The notes: generated from the letters alone by a model not told the origin. Positions 7,589 to 19,905 are shown, numbered from the stretch's first letter. The stretch: 39,940 bases of DNA from Caryophanales bacterium (GCA_016290145.1 JAEESX010000006.1:1-39940), one strand, 5' to 3'. Made by a program: numbers and translations.

Positions 7589-8440
7589 ATGAACGACCTA
7601 CAGAAAAAACAATTAGAACTTCTTAAGGAATTCATTAGAGTGTGCGATAAACATCATCTCACATATTTTCTTGTTGGCGGTTCATGTTTAGGCGCTGCCA
7701 GACACCAAGGATTCATTCCATGGGATGATGACATTGATGTCGGTATGCCTAGAGAAGACTTTAATAAATATGTGGAACTTCAAAAGGAATATGAAGGTAC
7801 AAGTTATTTCATTCAAACATGGAAGAGCGATCCACATTACACATATAACTACGCCAAGTTAAGAGATAGCAACACCACCTATATCGAAAACTTCTTTATG
7901 AAACACCAAATCAATCATGGTGTTTGGATTGATATTTTTCCTATTGATGGATTTGACTATAAAGCGGGAAAGCCAAGAGAAAAATATGCCCATTTAGTTA
8001 GTAGAGTTTGGAGACAATCATTTATCTCTTATTTCCCACAGATGAGAAGAAAATTTTCTAAAGGCACTTGGTTAGGAGATTTATTTATAAATCTATTTGC
8101 CATATTAACTTGGCCATTTGATATTTGCCATTGGCGTAGAAAACACACAGAAAAGATTCTTACAAAGGTTCCTTTTGCGGAAGCGGAAGTTGTCGGCAAT
8201 ATGTGTGGCACAAATAAAAAGAAAGAAGCTATGCCTAAGGCAATATACGCTGAAACTACTAAATTGAAGTTTGAAGATATCGAAGTTTGCGTTCCTAAAG
8301 AATATGACCAATATTTAACTTTGTTATTTAATGATTGGAGAAAGCTACCACCTGTTGAAAAACAAGTTGGTCACCACCACGACAAAGGTCTCTCATTAAC
8401 ACAGGGTTATAAATCTTATATGAAAGAGCATAAAATATAA
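7589..8440 (+). CDS. LicD-family phosphotransferase (nucleotidyltransferase fold)
   Basis: A 283-residue LicD-family protein. The diagnostic N-terminal block LVGGSCLGAARHQGFIPW is followed by DDDID at residues 46-50, the metal-binding acidic motif of this nucleotidyltransferase-like fold. LicD proteins move a phospho-alcohol group from a CDP donor to a surface glycan: phosphocholine in pneumococcus, and ribitol phosphate in the related human fukutin and FKRP. The next two genes make CDP-ribitol and no choline genes (licA, licB, licC) are beside it, so a ribitol-phosphate transferase is a reasonable inference. The ATG at 7589 fits the family start. It lacks a ribosome site and sits 4-7 nt after a -10 box. 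Confidence 0.9.
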   Translation: MNDLQKKQLELLKEFIRVCDKHHLTYFLVGGSCLGAARHQGFIPWDDDIDVGMPREDFNKYVELQKEYEGTSYFIQTWKSDPHYTYNYAKLRDSNTTYIENFFMKHQINHGVWIDIFPIDGFDYKAGKPREKYAHLVSRVWRQSFISYFPQMRRKFSKGTWLGDLFINLFAILTWPFDICHWRRKHTEKILTKVPFAEAEVVGNMCGTNKKKEAMPKAIYAETTKLKFEDIEVCVPKEYDQYLTLLFNDWRKLPPVEKQVGHHHDKGLSLTQGYKSYMKEHKI

Positions 8441-8455
8441 AAGAGGTGTCATTCT

Positions 8456-9169
8456 ATGAATATCGCTTTAATTCTTGCAGCAGGCACAGGTTCCCGCATG
8501 GGAAACGCTGATAAGCCAAAACAATTCTTATTAGTCCAAAACAAACCTTTAATGATTCACACCATTGAAGTTTTTGATGTGAATCCAAATATCGATAAAA
8601 TCGTTATTTCCACAAATGAAGAATATGTTGAAGAAGTTAAGTTAATGATTAAACAATATGACTTAACAAAAGTTGCCAAGGTTGTTGCTGGTGGCGCAAC
8701 AAGACAAATTTCCGTTTATAACGGCTTACAAGGTTGTAAAGAAATCGGTGCTAAAGATGATGATATTATCGTTATCCACGACTCCGCTCGTCCATTAATC
8801 AGCCCAAGAATTATTAAAGACAATATCGAATGTTGCAAAGCCTATGGGGCTGTCGATACAGTTATTAAAGCAACAGACACTATCGTTAAGAGCGAAGATT
8901 CTGAAACCATTAGTGATATTCCAGTGAGAAAAGAACTCTATCAAGGTCAAACACCTCAAACATTTAAATTCTCATTAATCATGCAAGCTCATGATGCTGT
9001 GAAAAACAAAGAAGTTCCTAATGTCACTGATGATACAAAATTAGTTTTATTACTCGGACACAAGGTCCATTTAGTCGAAGGTGATAAGCTCAATTTTAAG
9101 ATTACAACCTTCGATGATTTGATGATGCTCAAGGCATTATTAAAGATTGGAAAAGCAGAGGTTCTATAA
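8456..9169 (+). CDS. tarI: Ribitol-5-phosphate cytidylyltransferase (IspD/TarI family)
   Basis: A 237-residue IspD/TarI-type cytidylyltransferase. The CTP-binding motif LAAGTGSRMG is at residues 7-16, followed by KPKQF, with DSARP and the conserved VTDDTKL segment later. IspD (methylerythritol phosphate pathway) and TarI share this fold. I call TarI because the next gene is TarJ, overlapping by one base (TAATG), the established pair that makes CDP-ribitol from ribulose-5-phosphate and CTP. A GAGGTG ribosome site lies 7 nt before the ATG, 15 nt after licD. No other MEP-pathway gene is present in the window. Confidence 0.9.
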   Translation: MNIALILAAGTGSRMGNADKPKQFLLVQNKPLMIHTIEVFDVNPNIDKIVISTNEEYVEEVKLMIKQYDLTKVAKVVAGGATRQISVYNGLQGCKEIGAKDDDIIVIHDSARPLISPRIIKDNIECCKAYGAVDTVIKATDTIVKSEDSETISDIPVRKELYQGQTPQTFKFSLIMQAHDAVKNKEVPNVTDDTKLVLLLGHKVHLVEGDKLNFKITTFDDLMMLKALLKIGKAEVL

Positions 9170-10209
9170 TGTTCCAACTTCTCTATAAAGTAACATCTCC
9201 AGGAGTCATTGAAGAGTTTATTGATACCGTTGATTTAGAGTCAAATAAGGTATTAGTTAAAGTCGATTATATGGCTATTTGTAAAGCGGACATCCGTTAC
9301 TTTTTAGGGTTGCGTGATCCTGCAATTTTGAATCAAAAATATCCACTCGCTCCAATCCATGAAGCAGTCGGTCACGTCGTTAAAGATGACACCGGAAAAT
9401 ATCAAATTGGAGACAAGGTCATTCTTATTCCAAACTCTGTTGAAGAGAAGTATTTAAACGAATTTGAAAATCAAAGATGTGCGAGAACAGATTTAGGTAA
9501 TAACTACGCTATTCACTCCACTTTCCGAAGCTCTTCGACCGATGGTTTCTTGAAACAATTTTACGTCGCAGAACCTGAACTTTTAGTTAAATATGACAGC
9601 AAAATCCCTGCAAATATAGCAGTTTTCAGTGAATTGCTTAGTGTTGCAGTTGCTGGATTAAGAAGAATTATTTTTAGTGAAACAAACCATGTCGCTATTT
9701 TCGGAGATGGCATACTTGCATACATCACTTATATAGTATTTAGGCACGATCATCCGGATACCAAATTAACTGTTTATGGTATCGATAAAAACAAGCTTTC
9801 AATGTTTAAAGAATGTGAAACAAAAACATATGAAGAATATAACGGTGAGAAGTACGATACGATGATTGAAATTGTCGGTGGCAAGTACTCCGCTGATGCC
9901 ATCAACAAGATGATTGATATGGCCACTGTTGGAGCGGACTTAATCCTCATGGGAGTGTCCGAAGAAAAGGTCCCACTAAACACAAGATTAGTCTTAGAAA
10001 AAGGCCTATCACTCAAAGGTGTAACAAGAAGCGATAATAAGGACTTCGAACATGTCGCAAAACTACTTGAAGAAAAAGAAGTTCAAGATAAAATTCGTCC
10101 TATGATTTTATCGGAAGTTCAAATCAATTCTGTGAACGATATCTACGACGCATATAAGAAAGATATAGAAAATAAAACCACGATTGGTAAGAACGTCATG
10201 AAGTGGTAA
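9169..10209 (+). CDS. tarJ: Ribulose-5-phosphate reductase (TarJ, zinc alcohol dehydrogenase family)
   Basis: A 346-residue medium-chain dehydrogenase. MAICKADIRYFLG at about residues 35-47 holds the likely zinc cysteine, and PIHEAVGHVV near residue 65 supplies the HE motif. The cofactor-binding half follows (VAIFGDGILAYI near residue 178). TarJ reduces ribulose-5-phosphate to ribitol-5-phosphate with NADPH, for TarI to activate. Its start codon overlaps the tarI stop, so translation is coupled. It carries an AGG codon at 9742-9744, a codon that looked rare in the genes I read. A strong terminator follows. An unrelated alcohol dehydrogenase is unlikely given the TarI neighbour. Confidence 0.9.
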   Translation: MFQLLYKVTSPGVIEEFIDTVDLESNKVLVKVDYMAICKADIRYFLGLRDPAILNQKYPLAPIHEAVGHVVKDDTGKYQIGDKVILIPNSVEEKYLNEFENQRCARTDLGNNYAIHSTFRSSSTDGFLKQFYVAEPELLVKYDSKIPANIAVFSELLSVAVAGLRRIIFSETNHVAIFGDGILAYITYIVFRHDHPDTKLTVYGIDKNKLSMFKECETKTYEEYNGEKYDTMIEIVGGKYSADAINKMIDMATVGADLILMGVSEEKVPLNTRLVLEKGLSLKGVTRSDNKDFEHVAKLLEEKEVQDKIRPMILSEVQINSVNDIYDAYKKDIENKTTIGKNVMKW

Positions 10210-10210
10210 A

Positions 10211-14436
<4,226 letters not shown>

Positions 14437-14437
<1 letters not shown>

Positions 14438-14481
14438 ATATTGCTTAGCAATATAATACCATAGTGAGAAAAATCACTCAA
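14437..14481 (-). promoter_or_regulatory. pcrA promoter with overlapping palindrome
   Basis: On the minus strand TTGAGT (14476-14481), a 17-bp spacer and TATTAT (14453-14458) form a promoter. The inverted repeat TATATTGC-TTA-GCAATATA (14437-14455) covers the downstream part of the -10 box, the transcript start and the first base of the ATG. A second short repeat AGTGA/TCACT (14463-14478) fills the spacer. An operator or a 5' hairpin are both possible. Confidence 0.5.
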
Positions 14482-14491
14482 TTTATTATTG

Positions 14492-14917
14492 CTAAGACTT
14501 TGTCAATGTCTTAACTATCTCTTTTTTGCCTACATAGTTCTCTTTAACTACATGATTAATAATCAGAAACATTGTTGGTGTTCCCACTATCCCTAAATCG
14601 TTAGCATCGTCCTTTTCTAAGACACTATTTCGATCTGTAATAATTGGAATCTCTTTATTAAACGGGATGAAATACAATTGCCCAAAGTTTGATAATGCAT
14701 AGGAGATAACTTCTTGCTTAATTTCATTACAATGGCCACAAGTTTCGGAATAGATGTATGCATAATAGTTATCGGATTGAACCGTTAGAATATCATTCCA
14801 GCATAGTTTCAGATCAACGATATCGTCATAATCATATTCCTTAGCAACCACTTCTTTATTACTAGAACAGCAAGTTAACAAAATGGTCATTAAAGGTAAT
14901 ATCAAAAGTTTATTCAT
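14492..14917 (-). CDS. Thioredoxin-fold lipoprotein
   Basis: A 141-residue secreted lipoprotein. The signal peptide ends in a lipobox LLTC with lipidated C16. The mature part contains a thioredoxin-type C60-G-H-C63 motif after a beta-strand (YYAYIYSET) and the cis-proline segment GTPTMFL, so it has the redox-active thioredoxin fold on the outer face of the membrane. A disulfide reductase or oxidase role for exported proteins is inferred; no CcdA or DsbB-like partner is adjacent. A strong AGGAGG site precedes the ATG. It lies upstream of pcrA on the same strand, but pcrA has its own promoter. The three-gene membrane operon at 14997 diverges from it. Confidence 0.82.
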   Translation of the reverse strand: MNKLLILPLMTILLTCCSSNKEVVAKEYDYDDIVDLKLCWNDILTVQSDNYYAYIYSETCGHCNEIKQEVISYALSNFGQLYFIPFNKEIPIITDRNSVLEKDDANDLGIVGTPTMFLIINHVVKENYVGKKEIVKTLTKS

Positions 14918-14996
14918 AAGGTCCTCCTATTAAATACATAGGCGACTTTTTACATTTTTTTCGCAAAAAAAGTATATAAATGATAAACTTTTTTAT

Positions 14997-15914
14997 ATGG
15001 AACCTCGTAAAAAGAAGGAAACCTTAGTACAAAATATTACTTACATGGCCATCATGGCGGCTATTAACGTGGTCTTCGTTTTGATATCCGTTCTTGTGCC
15101 ATTTTTATTTTTCTTAATTGTATTTGTACTCCCGCTAACATCAGCCATAGTTACGATTCATTGTAAGAAGATTTATTTCCCTATCTACGCAGTAGCTACG
15201 ATTGGCTTATGTATGATTTGTACGATGTGGCAAATTGGAGACACTATCTTCTATGTCATTCCATCAATCATCTCAGGATTCCTATTTGGTTTCTTGGCAG
15301 AAAAGAAAGTTCCTTCATTCTGGATTTTAACAATTACTACATTAGTGCAAATCGCTATTTCATATGCCACACTTCCATTATTGAATCTCATTAGTGGAAA
15401 AGATGTCGTTGTCTCATTCGCGACAGTATTTGGTTTAGGTGATTTTAAATACCTCAACTATGTTGTTCCTTGCTTTATCTTCTTTATTTCCTTAGCACAA
15501 CAGATTATCGCTTATATGGTTATCAAAGAAGAACTTCCAAAGTTTGGTTATGTTCTAAGCGATCCAAAAGAGCTTCCTTTCTCATTAGCAATGGCTATTG
15601 GAGGTTCATCTACCTTAGCGTTTGCATTCACATTCATTCCATATTGTGGGCCTATTGCATATTTAATGAGTTTGATTTCATTGTTATTCACTTGCTATGC
15701 AATCATATATTTAGTCCTCGAAAGAAAGACACTTGTCTATATTCTTTTAGTAGCATCATTTATAGTTTCAATGTTCACATTTGCACTTCTTTATAAGTTA
15801 GTTGATGAGCCTAAAGGTCTCGTATTAGTTAATATATTCTTTTTTATCGTCGCAATTATTGTTTTAATCAATAATTATTTGTTAAAACCAGTGAAGGAAG
15901 ATACAATAAAATAG
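14997..15914 (+). CDS. Polytopic membrane protein, unknown function
   Basis: A 305-residue, very hydrophobic protein with about eight membrane segments. The N-terminal half (TYMAIMAAINVVFVLI, then ISGFLFGFLAEKK) looks like an ECF-transporter S component or a YybS/DUF2232-type protein; the second half adds three or four more helices and a short charged tail. I do not recognise it firmly. The ATG has no ribosome site, and AT-rich -10-like sequences (TATAAA at 14975-14980, GATAAA at 14982-14987) lie 9-16 nt before it. It leads a three-gene operon of membrane proteins: the next gene begins 3 nt after its stop codon. Confidence 0.7.
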   Translation: MEPRKKKETLVQNITYMAIMAAINVVFVLISVLVPFLFFLIVFVLPLTSAIVTIHCKKIYFPIYAVATIGLCMICTMWQIGDTIFYVIPSIISGFLFGFLAEKKVPSFWILTITTLVQIAISYATLPLLNLISGKDVVVSFATVFGLGDFKYLNYVVPCFIFFISLAQQIIAYMVIKEELPKFGYVLSDPKELPFSLAMAIGGSSTLAFAFTFIPYCGPIAYLMSLISLLFTCYAIIYLVLERKTLVYILLVASFIVSMFTFALLYKLVDEPKGLVLVNIFFFIVAIIVLINNYLLKPVKEDTIK

Positions 15915-15917
15915 CAC

Positions 15918-16529
15918 ATGATAAGTTTCTTTAAAAATTTCGGAAAAGGCGTATTGTACGTATTAGTTCTCCCATTCCTTTTAGTAGGTATGGCGCTTTA
16001 CGCTGTGGTCGCATTTTTTGTATTCATTTTCTTATCCATCAAAGGCATTATTTTATTCTTCACAGGTCGTTCTTTATACGAAGATTTACCAGAAGATATT
16101 GAAGCCAAAAAGAGACTTGCTCCACCTCAAGCAGCACCTCAAACTGCAGTAACAAATGAAGATGTTTCTGCTGCTTTAAATATCGGTTCTGAACAAAATC
16201 AACCAGTCAATACTGCTGATCCTTTCTATGTGCCAGAATACTTAAAATCTGAGTCAGAAGAAGTTGAAGAACCTGTTCAAGAAGAACCAGTTATCGAGGA
16301 ATCAGAACCTGCTTATGAACCTGATCCAGAACCAGTAATTGAAGAAGCTCCAGTTCAAGAACAAGAGATGGTTGTTAAACCAAATTATATTGAAGAACCA
16401 GATGTCGAAGATATTGAAGAAGATGAGATAGTTTTAGAAAAAACTGAGCAAAAATCCAATATTTTAGAGATTAAAGACGACGAAGATGATGACGACGAAT
16501 CATCCGGCGTTAACATAGATTTTGATTAG
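15918..16529 (+). CDS. Membrane-anchored acidic Pro/Glu-rich protein
   Basis: A 203-residue protein of unknown function. The N-terminal 50 residues form one or two membrane segments (VLYVLVLPFLLVGMALYAVV, then FVFIFLSIKGIILFF), followed by RSLYEDLPED and a long low-complexity cytoplasmic or external tail rich in Glu, Pro and Val (repeated EEP and PVIEE patterns). It ends in an Asp-rich stretch before SSGVNIDFD. The tail is probably disordered. It begins 3 nt after the previous gene with no clear ribosome site, which suggests coupling. I do not recognise a family. Confidence 0.7.
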   Translation: MISFFKNFGKGVLYVLVLPFLLVGMALYAVVAFFVFIFLSIKGIILFFTGRSLYEDLPEDIEAKKRLAPPQAAPQTAVTNEDVSAALNIGSEQNQPVNTADPFYVPEYLKSESEEVEEPVQEEPVIEESEPAYEPDPEPVIEEAPVQEQEMVVKPNYIEEPDVEDIEEDEIVLEKTEQKSNILEIKDDEDDDDESSGVNIDFD

Positions 16530-16543
16530 GGAGGAGGGTTAGT

Positions 16544-17254
16544 ATGAACTTTTTGATATCACTTTCAGAAAACGATAAACGACTCATATTTGCTCTTCTT
16601 TTGGTCTTTATCTTAGTGTTTGTTTTAATCGGTTATATCGGCTTCTTAATCACTCGTGTGATGAAGTGGCAAGGAAGAAAACTTGACCACATTGTTGCCG
16701 ATCCAGTTGTCACTAGAGTCATCACCGATAAGAAACATTTCAAGCGTTACGCAAGAAAGAAAAACTGGAGATTATTTGTTAAGCAATCCTATATCGCAGT
16801 CATCATTTTATTAGTGGGTGGATTAGTCTTATTATTTAGAGACATCTTCACACGTGACTGGGCCTACAATGTATTCGAATATAAGCAAACAGGTTTTGGC
16901 ACCATCTTATTCATTTGGGATTTCTCAAAATGTATCACTCGTCCAGAAGGTATGGGCTTAGTCTTAAATTGGCCTCAACTAATCAATACACCACACTTGG
17001 AAGCACAAGCCTGGGCAAGCTATATCTTTGTCACATGCTTAATCATCGGTGGTATCTGGTATCTCATCGCCTTACAAGCACTTATCTCTAGAACAATTAG
17101 AATGTATCAATTATCAACTTCAGCGTTTGAAAAAACACTTGAAGGATTTAATCAAAACCAACAAGCGGCAACAATCGCCGCGGCAAGATATCAAGAGACA
17201 CCACAACCAAGTCCTGTTCCTGATAATAGCAACAATAACAATACAAATGTGTAA
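16544..17254 (+). CDS. Membrane protein with disordered Gln/Asn-rich C-terminus
   Basis: A 236-residue protein of unknown function. Membrane segments lie near residues 15-38 (FALLLVFILVFVLIGYIGF), 80-100 (YIAVIILLVGGLVLLF) and 163-190 (IFVTCLIIGGIWYLIAL), with a basic loop between the first two (KHFKRYARKK). The last 35 residues are rich in Gln, Asn and Pro and probably disordered. A strong GGAGG site precedes the ATG, 14 nt after the previous gene. It is last in the operon, before a bidirectional terminator. A structural or envelope role with its two neighbours is a guess. Confidence 0.7.
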   Translation: MNFLISLSENDKRLIFALLLVFILVFVLIGYIGFLITRVMKWQGRKLDHIVADPVVTRVITDKKHFKRYARKKNWRLFVKQSYIAVIILLVGGLVLLFRDIFTRDWAYNVFEYKQTGFGTILFIWDFSKCITRPEGMGLVLNWPQLINTPHLEAQAWASYIFVTCLIIGGIWYLIALQALISRTIRMYQLSTSAFEKTLEGFNQNQQAATIAAARYQETPQPSPVPDNSNNNNTNV

Positions 17255-17256
17255 AA

Positions 17257-17282
17257 GAAAAACCCCTTATGGGGTTTTCATT
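17257..17282. terminator. Bidirectional terminator
   Basis: AAAACCCC (17259-17266) pairs with GGGGTTTT (17271-17278) around loop TTAT. T-rich sequence follows in both directions, so it ends the membrane-protein operon on the plus strand and the long tsa/asnS operon on the minus strand. Confidence 0.85.
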
Positions 17283-17286
17283 TTAT

Positions 17287-17448
17287 TTATTTTGGCATCG
17301 AGTTTGTAATGATGATTATCATTTCGAAGACTAGATAACCCGCTAAGAGAATATCTAAACAAATCAAAAGAATGAATAGACGGAGACGAACTCTGTCTTT
17401 TCTTTCGACTTCTTCTGGAGTTAATTCTTTCTTCTTTTCTGGTGCCAT
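17287..17448 (-). CDS. Small membrane protein, 53 residues
   Basis: An open frame from ATG at 17448 to TAA at 17287, reading MAPEKKKELTPEEVERKD, then a basic stretch (RVRLR) and one hydrophobic helix of about 25 residues (FILLICLDILLAGYLVFEMI), ending NSMPK. The charged, positive-inside N-terminus and single helix look like a genuine small membrane protein. It starts 5 nt after the asnS stop codon and fills the space before the terminator. No good ribosome site is seen, so translation may be coupled to asnS. Function unknown. Confidence 0.6.
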   Translation of the reverse strand: MAPEKKKELTPEEVERKDRVRLRLFILLICLDILLAGYLVFEMIIIITNSMPK

Positions 17449-17453
17449 AATTA

Positions 17454-18845
17454 TTAGTATTTGATAGATCCGGATGTTCTTGGATATGGTTGAGTATCAC
17501 GGATGTTCTGCATACCTGTAATATACATTAATAAGCGGTCAAATCCAATACCGAAACCTGAATGTCTGCAGCCACCATATCTACGGGTGTCTAAATACCA
17601 TTCGAGTTCTTTATCGTTACCGAGTTCTTCCATTTTCTTCTTGAGGAGATCGTAACGCTCTTCTCTTTGTGAACCACCAACGAGTTCGCCAATCATTGGA
17701 ACCAATAAGTCGCATGCAGCGACGGTTTTTCCATCATCGTTTAAACGCATATAGAACGCTTTGATTTCTTTTGGATAGTCAGTTAAGAATAATGGTCCTT
17801 TAACGACTTGTTCAGTTAAATATCTTTCGTGTTCGGATTGTAAATCCATACCCCATTCGATCTTGTTGTAATCGAATTTATGGCCATTCTTAACGGCTTC
17901 TTTTAAGATTTCGATACCTTCTGTGTAAGGCATACGTTTGAATTCACTATTTAAGACATGATTGAGTCTTTCTAAAAGTGTGTTATCAATCATTGTGTTA
18001 AAGAAATTCATTTCATCTGGGCAAGATTTAATGACGTAATTAATGCAATATTTAATGCAATCCTCGATTAAATCCATGTTATCGGATAAATCTGCGAATG
18101 CGATTTCTGGTTCTACCATCCAGAATTCGGAAGCATGTCTAGCGGTGTTAGAATGTTCCGCTCTAAAGGCAGGACCGAATGTATAAACATCACGGAAAGC
18201 AAGAGCAAATGGTTCAACGTGTAATTGACCTGTAACGGTTAAGTTGACCTTTCTACCATAGAAGTAATTCGGATCTTTTGTATCGTGTGTTGTGACATCA
18301 AAAACGTTACCTGCACCTTCACCATCGTTTGTGGTAATTAATGGTGTATGGACATAAATGAATCCTCTTTCTTGGAAGAATTCATGAATTGCCATTGATA
18401 AGACAGAGCGGACTCTATAAACGGCTTGGAATGTATTAGCTCTTGGACGGACGTGAGCGATTTCACGTAAAAATTCAAATGAGTGTCTTTTCTTTTGAAG
18501 TGGATAGTCATCAGCGACATCACCTTCAAGTTCACATTCCTTAACATGAATTTCAAATGGTTGTTTCATTTCAGGAGTTAAGACGACTTCACCGATAACT
18601 TTAATCGCTGCGCCAGTTCTTAAAGCGGTAAGCACTTCATAACCTTTGGCTTCTTTGTTATAGACTAATTGAACATTCTTAAAGCATGTTCCATCATTGA
18701 ATTCAATAAATCCGATAGAACCATTATCACGATTGGTTTTCACCCAACCTTCGAGTTCAACTAATTTTACTTTTTCTTTTTCTTCCTTCTCACCATTGAC
18801 GATGATGTCAAATAGTTCGAAGTTTGTTGTTTTGATAGCTTCCAT
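17454..18845 (-). CDS. asnS: Asparaginyl-tRNA synthetase
   Basis: A 463-residue class IIb synthetase. An N-terminal OB-fold anticodon domain (VELEGWVKTNRDNGSIGFIEFNDG) is followed by the catalytic core with GEGAGNVFDVTT, motif 2 FRAEHSN and motif 3 GFGIGFDRLLMYITG near the C-terminus. It charges tRNA-Asn with asparagine. I use the ATG at 18845 because a GCGAGGAA ribosome site precedes it by about 8 nt; an upstream in-frame start at 18866 would add seven residues including that site. An extended -10 promoter lies in the 45-nt gap after tsaD, so it may have its own promoter as well as operon read-through. Confidence 0.96.
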   Translation of the reverse strand: MEAIKTTNFELFDIIVNGEKEEKEKVKLVELEGWVKTNRDNGSIGFIEFNDGTCFKNVQLVYNKEAKGYEVLTALRTGAAIKVIGEVVLTPEMKQPFEIHVKECELEGDVADDYPLQKKRHSFEFLREIAHVRPRANTFQAVYRVRSVLSMAIHEFFQERGFIYVHTPLITTNDGEGAGNVFDVTTHDTKDPNYFYGRKVNLTVTGQLHVEPFALAFRDVYTFGPAFRAEHSNTARHASEFWMVEPEIAFADLSDNMDLIEDCIKYCINYVIKSCPDEMNFFNTMIDNTLLERLNHVLNSEFKRMPYTEGIEILKEAVKNGHKFDYNKIEWGMDLQSEHERYLTEQVVKGPLFLTDYPKEIKAFYMRLNDDGKTVAACDLLVPMIGELVGGSQREERYDLLKKKMEELGNDKELEWYLDTRRYGGCRHSGFGIGFDRLLMYITGMQNIRDTQPYPRTSGSIKY

Positions 18846-18865
18846 AATATATTCCTCGCTTAACA

Positions 18866-18894
18866 ATTATAACAATTAATAAATTTATTGTTAG
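18866..18894 (-). promoter_or_regulatory. Internal promoter for asnS
   Basis: On the minus strand TATAAT (18866-18871) preceded by TGT gives an extended -10 box; a CTAACA -35 box (18889-18894) lies 17 bp upstream and overlaps the tsaD stop codon. The transcript would start about 14 nt before the asnS ATG with its GAGGAA site. Confidence 0.5.
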
Positions 18895-19904
18895 AATTTT
18901 TGATAATCTTCAATAAACCAGTTTGGATCAACACCTAAATCAAGTGGAGCAAATACTTTCATTTCATATAAGTGTTCCGCAACTTTAGCAATCATCGCTG
19001 CCTGGTCTGTGCAGCACCACATTGGTGGAATGATGATTTTGATATTGCGTTTTTCCATTTCCTTCTTCATTTCGCCTCTTAGATAAGAGTTTGCGGATAC
19101 GCCGCCAGCAAGAATAACTTGTTTGACTTTGTATTCGTTAACCGCTCTAATAGTGCGGTCTAACACTAATCCAACTGCGACATCTTGGAAGGAACGGCAC
19201 ATATCAGGAACATTAACCTTTTCACCTTTTTGTTCTAAGTTATGAACAAGGTTAATAATATTAGTTTTTAAACCTGAATATGATAAATCATATGTATGTT
19301 CTCCCTTTAAAGGAACTGGGAGATTGTATGTATGATTTCCTTCTTTAGCTAATTGGTCAATTGGAAGACCTCCTGGATAAGGAAGTCCTAGTACACGTGC
19401 GACTTTGTCATAGCATTCACCAATCGCGTCATCACGAGTTTCACCAATTACTTTAAATTTCATATGGTCTTCCATAATAACGAGTTCACTATTGCCACCA
19501 GAAACAACAACCGCGAGAAGTGGGAATTGTAATGGTTCAATATATTCGTTCGCGTATATGTGACCAGTTAAGTGATGAACTGGGATTAAAGGTTTCTTAT
19601 ATAACATTGCGAGTGTCTTCGCGGCTTGTAAGCCCACGTGTAATGCGCCAATAAGTCCTGGCCCACGTGTGACTGCGAAAGCATCGACATCTTCTAGCTT
19701 AATGTTAGCTTGTTCAACTGCTTCTTTAAGAACCACACCGATGTTCTCTGCGTGTAAGCGTGATGCGATTTCAGGCATAACGCCTCCGTACTTGCGGTGC
19801 ACCTCTATTTGCGTGCTCACGACATTAGAAAGTAACTTGCCATCTTTAGTGATAGCAACAGAAGTTTCATCACAACTGGATTCAATTGCAAGAATTAAAG
19901 CCAT
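18891..19904 (-). CDS. tsaD: tRNA t6A threonylcarbamoyltransferase TsaD
   Basis: A 337-residue ASKHA-fold protein of normal TsaD length. The start ILAIESSCDETSVAI, the metal-binding H111 and H115 in HHLTGH, VVSGGNSEL and the C-terminal GGVSANSYLR are family hallmarks. TsaD transfers the threonylcarbamoyl group to A37 of ANN-reading tRNAs, with TsaB and TsaE, both encoded just upstream in the same operon. The ATG is one base after the rimI stop codon. Confidence 0.97.
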   Translation of the reverse strand: MALILAIESSCDETSVAITKDGKLLSNVVSTQIEVHRKYGGVMPEIASRLHAENIGVVLKEAVEQANIKLEDVDAFAVTRGPGLIGALHVGLQAAKTLAMLYKKPLIPVHHLTGHIYANEYIEPLQFPLLAVVVSGGNSELVIMEDHMKFKVIGETRDDAIGECYDKVARVLGLPYPGGLPIDQLAKEGNHTYNLPVPLKGEHTYDLSYSGLKTNIINLVHNLEQKGEKVNVPDMCRSFQDVAVGLVLDRTIRAVNEYKVKQVILAGGVSANSYLRGEMKKEMEKRNIKIIIPPMWCCTDQAAMIAKVAEHLYEMKVFAPLDLGVDPNWFIEDYQKF

Positions 19905-19905
19905 A

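Noticed and set aside
8456-9169. IspD of the methylerythritol phosphate pathway
   Set aside because: The fold fits, but the one-base overlap with a TarJ-type dehydrogenase makes ribitol-5-phosphate the far more likely substrate.
14463-14478. Terminator between the thioredoxin-fold lipoprotein gene and pcrA
   Set aside because: AGTGA/TCACT makes only a 5-bp stem and no T-run follows on the minus strand; it lies in the pcrA promoter spacer instead.
17267-17500. 77-residue minus-strand open frame overlapping the end of asnS
   Set aside because: It runs in a different frame from both asnS and the 53-residue membrane protein, reads into the terminator, and has no protein-like pattern; the 53-residue frame is the better gene.
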